Source: Streptomyces albus subsp. albus (GTDB lineage Bacteria > Actinomycetota > Actinomycetes > Streptomycetales > Streptomycetaceae). Taken from it: a stretch of DNA of 64,000 bases. Numbering within the stretch: position 1 is the stretch's first letter; every line of letters begins with the position of its first letter. The notes under the pieces were generated by a model, which saw nothing but the letters and a program-made list of their open reading frames with translations, was not told the origin of the DNA and searched no databases. Below are positions 57,494 through 64,000 of this stretch, in pieces. Location of the stretch: positions 124,001 through 188,000 of the forward strand of contig NZ_JODR01000008.1 in the NCBI RefSeq assembly GCF_000725885.1. Reading direction: 5' to 3'. A program made the translations under genes and the position numbers.

Positions 57494-57860
57494 GTAACGA
57501 CCGTCCCCCATCCCGTGTGGTACGTGCGGTGGGGCCACGCGGAATCGGTCCGGCCCGCCCGCCTGGCCCGGCTGCCCGCCTGGCCCGTCCGGGGCCTGGC
57601 CCGGGTCCGGGCGCCGGACAGTTCCCACAGGCTAGCGGGTGCGTCCGGCCCGGGTGGCAGGGCGTACGGTCACGTGACCGTCCCACGACAGCACCGGTAC
57701 CGTCCCCGCCCCGGTGCGGGTTCGGCGGGGCGGGAGCGCGCAGGCGGGGCGGCGGGTAAGGAAATGTCCATCCCGCGACCTTTCGCGCGTCACTTCGGTT
57801 GGCTACGGTCCCAGTCGCGTTCGGCAATGGCATGTACACGAACCATTGGAGGCGGCAGGG
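57494..57860. promoter_or_regulatory. Divergent intergenic region with a 16-bp palindrome
   Basis: About 367 bp without a gene. It contains the perfect palindrome ACGGTCACGTGACCGT (57666-57681), a likely operator between the TerD-AIM24 and phospholipase genes. On the minus strand TAGCCT (57629-57634) could be a -10 for the TerD operon. Just before ATG 57861 lies GGAGGCGGCAGGG. Confidence 0.5.
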
Positions 57861-59996
57861 ATGACCGAAGGAACCACGGGCCGGGGGATATCGCGCAGGC
57901 GGGCACTGGGCATGACGGCGGCGGCAGCCGGCCTGGGGGTGACCGGCTCGCTGCTGCCGCCCTCGCTGCGGCAGGCCATCGCCGCCGACGCCGCCGGGGC
58001 CGGACGCGGCAAGGGGCGCGGCGGACTCGACGACATCCGGCACGTGGTGATCCTCATGCAGGAGAACCGTTCGTTCGACCACTACTTCGGCACGCTGCGC
58101 GGCGTGCGGGGCTACGGCGACCGCAACGCGATCACCCTGCCCGGCGGCAAGAGCGTCTTCGAACAGCCGGGCCTCCTCGGTGCCGGTACCGTCCTGCCGT
58201 TCTCCGTCCGGGAGGCGGCCGAGGCGCAGCAGCAGGAGGCGCAGTACATCGGCGACCTCGACCACGGCTGGGCCGGCGGCGCCAAGGCGTGGCACGGCGG
58301 CTGGATGGACAACTGGGTCACCGCGAAGACCGCCGCCACCATGGCGCACTACGACCGCGCCGACATCCCCCTCCAGTTCGAACTGGCCGAGACGTTCACG
58401 ATCTGCGACGCCTACCACTCGTCCATCCACTCCTCCACCAGCCCCAACCGCAACCACCTGGTCAGCGGCTGGACCGGCTACGAGCCCGGCAGCGGCAGAC
58501 GCGCGGTGGGCAACGACGCGTACGCGGAGGACACCCACCGCGGCTACGCCTGGACGACGTACCCCGAACGGCTGCAGAAGGCGGGCCACTCCTGGCAGGT
58601 CTACCAGGAGTGGGACAACTTCACCGACAACAACCTGGAGTTCTACGCCTCCTTCAAGGCGGTGGCCCGCAAGGCGCTGGCCGAGGTGGCGGGCGTCACG
58701 AACATGACCGCCTTCTACGGCAGGATGGCCGAGGCCGACGCGGCGGGCCGCGAGCGGCTGCTGGCCGCCCTGGACAAGGGGCTGGCCGCACTCGGCGAGA
58801 ACGAGCGCAGCCTCTTCGACCGTGCCCTCTTCCGCGGGGAACCCGGCAGCACCGCCGAGGCGTTCGCCGCCGACGTGGACGCCGGACGGCTGCCCGAGGT
58901 CAGCTATCTGGTGCCGTCCGCCGCCGACTCCGAGCACCCGGGCAGCTCGTCCCCGATCCAGTCGGCGACCTTCGTCTACAAGGTGCTCGACGCGCTGGGC
59001 CGCAACCCCGAGGTGTGGCGGCACACCGTGCTGCTGCTGATGTTCGACGAGAACGACGGCTACTTCGACCACGTGCCGCCGCCGGTGCCGCCCGCCGACG
59101 TGACGGACGAGTACTGGCAGGGCAACCCGACGGGGCTGGGCATGCGGGTGCCGATGACGGTCATCTCGCCGTGGACCGTGGGCGGTTACGTCTGCTCCCA
59201 GGTCTTCGACCACACCTCGGTCATCCGTTTCCTGGAGCGCTGGACCGGGGTGCGCGAGCCGAACATCTCCGCCTGGCGGCGCACCGTCGCCGGCGACCTG
59301 ACCAGCGCGTTCGACTTCTCCCGGCACCGCCGTCAGCCGCGTACCGACAAGCCCGGGGCCATCCCGCCCTTCACCGCGCGCTGGCGGCCCCGTCCGCCGG
59401 CCGAGCAGGAGCAGCCCCGCCAGGAGCCCGGCCGGCGCAGGGCCCGCCCCCTGCCGTACCAGCCGGACGCCGACGCGGTGTACGACAGCGGAGCCGCGCG
59501 GGTCACGCTCCGGATGCGCAACAGTGGCCGGGCCAGTGCGCACCTGGCGCTCTACCCGTACGCGGGGGAGTACGCCACGCCCCGCCACCACGACGTACAG
59601 GGGGAGCGGGAGGAGCGGGTGCCGGTCAAGGACGGCGCCTACCGGTTCACGGTGACCGGACCGAACGGTTTCCGCCGCGAGTTCGCCGGCAGCGCCGAGG
59701 GGGCGGCGGCCCGCGCCGAGGTCACCAGCCGGATCGAGGGGCACTCCCGTCAGCTGCGGCTGCGGCTGGCCAACCAGGGCGACAGCACCCTCACCTTCCG
59801 TCTGGAGCCGCTCGCCTACAGCGACGCCGAACCGCGCACCGTACGGCTGGCGCCGGGCACCCGGCGGACGGTCGTCCACCGCACCGGCGCGGCGCACGGC
59901 TGGCACGACCTGGCCGTGCGGGTCGCCGAGGACGAGACCTTCCAGCGGCGCCTGATGGGGCACATCGAGAACGGTGAGGAGTCGGTGACCGGCTGA
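57861..59996 (+). CDS. Phosphocholine-type phospholipase C, Tat-exported
   Basis: A 711-residue secreted enzyme. The Tat signal is SRRRALGMTAAAAGLGVTGS (about 10-29). The phosphoesterase domain begins DIRHVVILMQENRSFDHYFG (near 58-77), with the metal/nucleophile region, SSTSPNRNHLVSGWTG and LMFDENDGYFDHV following. Two C-terminal beta domains (about 530-620 and 625-705) as in PlcH/PlcN-type enzymes complete it. Such enzymes split phosphatidylcholine or sphingomyelin and are often phosphate-regulated; the palindrome upstream might be part of such control. ATG 57861 follows GGAGGCGGCAGGG. Confidence 0.93.
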   Translation: MTEGTTGRGISRRRALGMTAAAAGLGVTGSLLPPSLRQAIAADAAGAGRGKGRGGLDDIRHVVILMQENRSFDHYFGTLRGVRGYGDRNAITLPGGKSVFEQPGLLGAGTVLPFSVREAAEAQQQEAQYIGDLDHGWAGGAKAWHGGWMDNWVTAKTAATMAHYDRADIPLQFELAETFTICDAYHSSIHSSTSPNRNHLVSGWTGYEPGSGRRAVGNDAYAEDTHRGYAWTTYPERLQKAGHSWQVYQEWDNFTDNNLEFYASFKAVARKALAEVAGVTNMTAFYGRMAEADAAGRERLLAALDKGLAALGENERSLFDRALFRGEPGSTAEAFAADVDAGRLPEVSYLVPSAADSEHPGSSSPIQSATFVYKVLDALGRNPEVWRHTVLLLMFDENDGYFDHVPPPVPPADVTDEYWQGNPTGLGMRVPMTVISPWTVGGYVCSQVFDHTSVIRFLERWTGVREPNISAWRRTVAGDLTSAFDFSRHRRQPRTDKPGAIPPFTARWRPRPPAEQEQPRQEPGRRRARPLPYQPDADAVYDSGAARVTLRMRNSGRASAHLALYPYAGEYATPRHHDVQGEREERVPVKDGAYRFTVTGPNGFRREFAGSAEGAAARAEVTSRIEGHSRQLRLRLANQGDSTLTFRLEPLAYSDAEPRTVRLAPGTRRTVVHRTGAAHGWHDLAVRVAEDETFQRRLMGHIENGEESVTG

Positions 59997-60102
59997 GACG
60001 CTCCGCGAAAGTTCCCCAGCGGCCCGGTATGTGGGTATCACCACAAAGGCCGCAAAGGATCTTTTCGGGGTGGCACTCTGCTGGAAACGGAACCCGCCGT
60101 AC

Positions 60103-60125
60103 CGGCCGGGTGTCTTTCCCGGCCG
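60103..60125 (+). terminator. Hairpin after the phospholipase gene
   Basis: CGGCCGGG (60103-60110) pairs with CCCGGCCG (60118-60125) across a TGTCTTT loop, 107 bp beyond the stop. Confidence 0.5.
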
Positions 60126-60255
60126 CCGGGACCCCGCCCGCGCGCCGTGCCCGCAGCCCGGGCCGGCGCCATCGCGCACACCCGCGGCGGTCCGGCCGCG
60201 GGCGCGGCCGGCTTGTTCCGTCCCTGCCCGTGCGACCCGATAGCAGGCGACGCCC

Positions 60256-62484
60256 GTGACCGCTCTTGCCCGCTGGTGCCTGAGGCGCCGCCTCCTCGTC
60301 CTGCTGCTGTGGCTGGCCACGCTCGCCGGGGCGGTCACCGCCTCGGCGCTGGCCGGCAGCGTCTACTCGGACGACTACGGCGCCCCCGGCACCGAATCGG
60401 GCAGGGCCGCCCAACTCCTCACCAAGGCCTTCCCCGACCGCGGCGGCGACAGCGACACCCTCGTATGGCACACCGACGAGGGCGACGTACGCGCCGCCCC
60501 CGTCCGGGACCGGATGACCGACACCCTGCGCGAGGTTGCCCGGCAGCCCGCCGTCGCCTCCGTCGCGTCCCCCTACGACACGGGCGGCGACGGGCAGATC
60601 AGCAAGGACGGCACCACCGCCTACGCCCGCATCACCTTCCACGAGACCGCCGACGACGCCGACGACGACGCCGCCGAGCAGCCCCGTCAGGTGATGGAGA
60701 CCGCCAGGAAGGCCGCCGGCGACGGACTCCAGGTCGAGGCGGGTGGGGACAGCGCCGGCACCACCGAACCGCCCAAGGGGAAGACCGCCGAAGCCATCGG
60801 ACTGGCCGCCGCGGCCGTCGTGCTCTTCCTCGCCTTCGGCTCCCTGGCCGCCACCGCCCTGCCCCTGATCACCGCCGTCGTCGCGGTCGGCACCGCGGCG
60901 GCCGGGATCGGACTGCTCAGCCATGTGATGACGGTCGCCGGCTTCGCCCCCATGCTGGGCATGCTCGTCGGCCTGGGCGTCGGCATCGACTACGCCCTGT
61001 TCATCGTCACCCGGCACCGCAGAGGACTGCGCGCCGGACTGCCCGTGCGGGAGGCCGCCACGCGCGCCGTGACCGTCTCCGGGCGCGCCGTCGTCTTCGC
61101 CGGGGCCACCGTCTGCATCGCCCTGCTGGGCATGTTCGTGCTGCGGCTGAGCTTCCTCAACGGCGTCGCGCTCGCCGCCGGGCTCACCGTCGTGCTGAGC
61201 GTGGCCGCCTCCGTCACCCTCCTGCCCGCCCTGCTCGGCATGATCGGCATGCGGGCCCTCTCCCGCCGCGAGCGGCGCCGGCTGACCGAGCACGGGCCCC
61301 GCCCCGACCGGCCCACCGGCTGGGCCATGCGCTGGTCCGCGCTGGTCGAACGCCACCCCAAGGCGCTCGGCCTGTGCGCCGCGCTGCTGATGGCCGTCCT
61401 CGCCCTGCCCACCCTCAGCCTCCACCTGGGCACCTCCGACCAGGGCAACGACCCGGCCACCAGCACCAGCCGCAAGGCCTACGACCTGCTCGCCGACGGT
61501 TTCGGGCCCGGCACCAACGGCCCGCTCACGCTGGTCGGCGAACTCGGCGGCACCGGTGACCGGCTCGCCTTCGACCACCTGCCCGACGCGCTCCGCGCCA
61601 CCCCGGGCGTCGCCCAGGTCAGCGGCCCCGAGTTCGACGGCAGCGGCGACACCGGTGTCATCACCGTGGTGCCCGACACCTCACCCCAGTCCAAGGCCAC
61701 CTCCGACCTGGTCGACCGGCTGCGCGGCGAGGTGCTGCCCGAGGCCGAGGACGGCTCCACCATGCGGGTCCTGGTCGGCGGCCCCACCGCCGGCTACGAC
61801 GACTTCGCCGACATCATCGTCGGCAAGCTGCCGCTGTTCGGCGGCGTGGTGACCGGACTGGGCTGTCTGCTGCTGCTCCTCGCCTTCCGCAGCATCGGCA
61901 TCCCCCTCAAGGCCGCAGCCATGAACCTCGCGGCGGTCGCCGCCTCCTTCGGCGTCGTCGTCGCCGTCTTCCAATGGGGCTGGGGCAGCGAACTGCTCGG
62001 CCTGGGCAGCGCCGGCCCGATCGAACCCTTCCTGCCCGTCATCATGATCTCGGTGCTGTTCGGGCTCTCCATGGACTACCAGGTCTTCCTCATCAGCCGC
62101 ATGTACGAGGAATGGCGACTGACCGGGGACAACCGGCGCGCGGTGCGGGTCGGCCTCTCGGAGACCAGCCGGGTGATCAACTCGGCGGCCGTCATCATGA
62201 TCTCCGTCTTCGGCGCCTTCGTCCTCAGCGGGGACCGCATCATCGCCATGTTCGGCATCGCACTGTCCGCCGCCGTCGCCCTGGACGCCTTCGTCCTGCG
62301 CACCCTGCTGGTCCCCGCCCTGATGCATCTGCTCGGCGGCGCCAACTGGTGGCTGCCCCGATGGCTGGACCGCCGGCTGCCGCGCATCAGCATCGAACCG
62401 GCCGACTGCGCACCCGGCGGCGCCTCCCTCCCCGGTCCGTCCGCCCCGCGCGAAGCGCGGGACCTCGCCCGCCCCCGCACCTAG
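60256..62484 (+). CDS. MMPL family RND-type transporter
   Basis: A 742-residue membrane protein with the twelve-helix MMPL layout: one N-terminal helix, a large extracellular domain (about 40-180), five helices with LGVGIDYALFIVTRHRRGL (near 240-258), a second external domain (about 395-520), then five or six helices with LFGLSMDYQVFLISRMYEEW near 598-617. The two GIDYALF/SMDYQVF motifs carry the proton-relay Asp-Tyr pairs. It probably exports lipids or hydrophobic metabolites. Most start candidates lie close together; GTG 60256 follows a weak GCAGGCG. The C-terminal 35 residues are cytosolic and basic/Pro-rich. Confidence 0.92.
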   Translation: MTALARWCLRRRLLVLLLWLATLAGAVTASALAGSVYSDDYGAPGTESGRAAQLLTKAFPDRGGDSDTLVWHTDEGDVRAAPVRDRMTDTLREVARQPAVASVASPYDTGGDGQISKDGTTAYARITFHETADDADDDAAEQPRQVMETARKAAGDGLQVEAGGDSAGTTEPPKGKTAEAIGLAAAAVVLFLAFGSLAATALPLITAVVAVGTAAAGIGLLSHVMTVAGFAPMLGMLVGLGVGIDYALFIVTRHRRGLRAGLPVREAATRAVTVSGRAVVFAGATVCIALLGMFVLRLSFLNGVALAAGLTVVLSVAASVTLLPALLGMIGMRALSRRERRRLTEHGPRPDRPTGWAMRWSALVERHPKALGLCAALLMAVLALPTLSLHLGTSDQGNDPATSTSRKAYDLLADGFGPGTNGPLTLVGELGGTGDRLAFDHLPDALRATPGVAQVSGPEFDGSGDTGVITVVPDTSPQSKATSDLVDRLRGEVLPEAEDGSTMRVLVGGPTAGYDDFADIIVGKLPLFGGVVTGLGCLLLLLAFRSIGIPLKAAAMNLAAVAASFGVVVAVFQWGWGSELLGLGSAGPIEPFLPVIMISVLFGLSMDYQVFLISRMYEEWRLTGDNRRAVRVGLSETSRVINSAAVIMISVFGAFVLSGDRIIAMFGIALSAAVALDAFVLRTLLVPALMHLLGGANWWLPRWLDRRLPRISIEPADCAPGGASLPGPSAPREARDLARPRT

Positions 62485-62493
62485 CACCGCCCC

Positions 62494-62536
62494 GCCTAGG
62501 GCACCCCCTTACGTACGGCCCCGGCACGCCTAGGGC
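62494..62536. repeat. Two GCCTAGGGC sites 34 bp apart
   Basis: GCCTAGGGC occurs at 62494-62502 and 62528-62536, with CCTAGG palindromes at each core. Same-face spacing of about three helix turns upstream of the small gene at 62660 suggests a regulator site. Confidence 0.4.
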
Positions 62537-62659
62537 GGCCGGGCCGGTGCGCTAAGTCGGCCGTGCCGGCAGGACACGGCAGTTGCCCGATGTGCCGGCC
62601 CGGCGCCCGGCGCCAGTGTGGAGACACATCGTCCGCACGACATCGAGGGGGACACCACC

Positions 62660-62863
62660 GTGTTCTACGACGCCGACATCCACTACCGGCTCCGCATGGC
62701 CGACCTGCGGCGCGAGGCCGACCACGAGCGGCTGGTGCGCCAGGCACGGGCCGCACACGAGGGGAAGGAGAAGAACGGCGCCGCGGCGCGCTCCCGCCCC
62801 GCCCGCCGGTCCGGCCGCCGCGACGACGGCCGGGGAGGGACGGAGTGGGTCGAGGCGGCCTGA
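62660..62863 (+). CDS. Small hypothetical protein, basic
   Basis: A 67-residue soluble protein: FYDADIHYRLRMADLRREAD forms a charged helix, then HERLVRQARAAHEGKEKNG, and an Arg/Gly-rich tail ending WVEAA. GTG 62660 follows GAGGGGG by 8 bp; the in-frame ATG at 62618 has no ribosome site. Not recognised. It resembles small Arg-rich proteins often found next to MMPL or regulatory genes in Streptomyces, but I can claim no function. Confidence 0.6.
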   Translation: MFYDADIHYRLRMADLRREADHERLVRQARAAHEGKEKNGAAARSRPARRSGRRDDGRGGTEWVEAA

Positions 62864-62913
62864 GCACGGGCCCGCGCGCGGAAGACGGATGCCCCGTGAC
62901 GGTGCCGGATGCC

Positions 62914-64000
62914 ATGCTGAGCACCGTGCCCCTTCACACCAGCGTCAGCCCCGTCTTCGTCGGCCGGGCAGCGGAACTGGCCGCGCTCACCGACGCCCTC
63001 ACCCGTGCCGCCGAGGGCGCCCCGCAGGCCCTGCTGCTCGGCGGCGAGGCAGGCGTGGGCAAGACCCGGCTGCTGGAGGAGTTCCTGGAACGGGCCCGCG
63101 CGGCCGGCAGCGTGACCACCGTGGGTGGCTGCCTCGAACTGGGCGCCGACGGCCTCCCCTTCGCACCCTTCACCACGGCGCTGCGCGGCCTGCGCAGCGC
63201 CGTGGACCCGGCCGTGCTGGCCGCCGCGGCCGAAGGCCGCGAGAGCGAACTCGCCCGGCTCCTCCCGGACCTGGCGGCACCCGCCACAGCCGCCGCACCC
63301 GCCGACCGGCGCGACGAGTACGCCGACGCGGACGCCGACGGCGGACGGGCCCGGCTGTTCGAGGCCACCGCCCAGCTGCTGGAGCGGCTCGCCGCCCGCC
63401 GCACCCTCGTCGTCGCCCTCGAAGACCTCCAGTGGGCCGACCGCTCCACCCGCGAACTGCTCGGCTACCTCATCCGCTCCCTGCGCGCCTGCCGTCTCGT
63501 ACTGCTGGCCACCTACCGCAGCGACGACATCCACCGCCGCCACCCGCTGCGCCCCTTCCTCGCCGAACAGGACCGGCTGCGCACCGTCCTCCACCTCCAG
63601 GTGCCGCGCCTCACCCGCGCCGAGGTCCACGCCCAGATGACCGGCATCAACGGCGCCGAACCCGACAGCGCACTGGCCGACGAGGTCCACCGCCGCTCCG
63701 AGGGCATCCCCTTCTTCGTCGAGGAACTCACCGCCACCTGCGCCTCCTGCTCCATCAGCGACTCGCTGCGGGACCTGCTGCTCGTCCGCCTCGAAGCCCT
63801 GCCCGAGCCGGCCCAGCGCATCGTGCGGCTCGCCGCGGGCGGTGGCTCCGCCGTCGAACACGCCCTGCTGGCCGCCGTCGCCCGGCTCGGCGAGGACGCA
63901 CTGCTCGAAGCACTCCGCGCCGCCGTCGGCGCCAACGTGCTGCGGCCCACCGACGACGGCAGCGGCTACCACTTCCGGCACGCGCTGCTGAGCGAAGCGG
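62914..64000 (+). CDS. LuxR/MalT-like ATPase regulator, N-terminal part (partial at window end)
   Basis: The first 362 codons of a large AAA-type regulator, cut by the window edge. VFVGRAAELAALTDAL opens the domain; Walker A is GGEAGVGKTRLLEEFL (about 43-58), Walker B LVVALEDLQWADRST (near 168), sensor LLATYRSDD, and RSEGIPFFVEELT follows. Such proteins usually carry TPR-like repeats and a C-terminal LuxR HTH, which would lie outside. ATG 62914 is taken; GTG 62896 and 62902 are in frame 4-6 codons upstream. Target unknown. Confidence 0.88.
   Translation, partial: MLSTVPLHTSVSPVFVGRAAELAALTDALTRAAEGAPQALLLGGEAGVGKTRLLEEFLERARAAGSVTTVGGCLELGADGLPFAPFTTALRGLRSAVDPAVLAAAAEGRESELARLLPDLAAPATAAAPADRRDEYADADADGGRARLFEATAQLLERLAARRTLVVALEDLQWADRSTRELLGYLIRSLRACRLVLLATYRSDDIHRRHPLRPFLAEQDRLRTVLHLQVPRLTRAEVHAQMTGINGAEPDSALADEVHRRSEGIPFFVEELTATCASCSISDSLRDLLLVRLEALPEPAQRIVRLAAGGGSAVEHALLAAVARLGEDALLEALRAAVGANVLRPTDDGSGYHFRHALLSEA

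Noticed and set aside
55557..60338. A minus-strand open frame of more than 1500 codons running across the TerD-AIM24 and phospholipase genes
   Set aside because: Only 55557-57491 has family sequence; the rest is antisense to the phospholipase gene and open because G+C-rich DNA has few stops.

Overview
The window is very G+C-rich DNA with strong codon-position bias, long antisense open frames, many GTG starts and families typical of actinomycetes (WhiJ-type HTH/DUF397/ATPase genes, TerD-AIM24, SseB pairs, Mbl, Dps). It is almost certainly a Streptomyces chromosome, core-like with short accessory insertions. From memory, the order sdaA-glyA-gcvH-gcvT ... opp ... cysteine desulfurase-mnmA ... 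ligA-GGDEF/EAL-gatCAB resembles the SCO54xx-55xx part of S. coelicolor; this was not checked. No rRNA, tRNA, transposase or integrase was seen.

Layout. 1-9.5 kb: the end of an L,D-transpeptidase gene, a crotonase, an anti-sigma-type ATPase, small stress and DNA-binding proteins, Dps, a PAS-GAF-PP2C-ATPase sensor phosphatase, a family 2 glycosyltransferase and an SMI1/KNR4 protein. 9.5-9.65 kb: a two-repeat type I-E-like CRISPR remnant without cas genes. 9.8-14.9 kb (minus strand): gcvT-gcvH-glyA-sdaA with a tandem glycine riboswitch ahead of gcvT, a one-carbon route from glycine through serine to pyruvate. 15-18.6 kb: a P-loop protein, a secreted Pro/Lys-rich protein and two SseB-like paralogues. 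18.9-25.2 kb: a complete oligopeptide ABC transporter operon (oppC-oppA-oppB-oppD-oppF). 25.3-30.5 kb: a TRIC-like channel, thioesterase, Nudix hydrolase, pentapeptide-repeat membrane protein and cysteine desulfurase. 30.6-34 kb: an N-acetylmuramoyl-alanine amidase, mnmA (which with the desulfurase forms the tRNA 2-thiouridine pathway) and a LOG-like protein.

34.3-37.4 kb holds a two-domain glycine/sarcosine-dimethylglycine methyltransferase (glycine betaine synthesis) whose only sensible start is ATT behind a GGAGG, divergent from an MreB/Mbl gene. 37.4-47.8 kb is housekeeping: an SDR, a MetE-C-like protein, ligA, a membrane GGDEF-EAL protein, and gatC-gatA-small membrane protein-gatB closed by a strong terminator. 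47.8-51.2 kb has an MBL-fold hydrolase and a WhiJ-like cluster with two recently duplicated DUF397 genes. 51.4-54.0 kb is a visibly less G+C-rich three-gene operon: a helical ESX-like protein, a WXG100 protein fused to a lytic-transglycosylase-like domain, and a lipoprotein with an internal duplication. It is the best candidate here for an undescribed system, probably a type VII-exported cell-wall hydrolase with an envelope partner or immunity protein.

54.1-57.5 kb carries two AIM24 genes and a TerD-AIM24 fusion. 57.9-64 kb has a Tat-exported phosphocholine-type phospholipase C, an MMPL transporter, a small orphan and the start of a LuxR/MalT-like ATPase regulator cut by the window edge.
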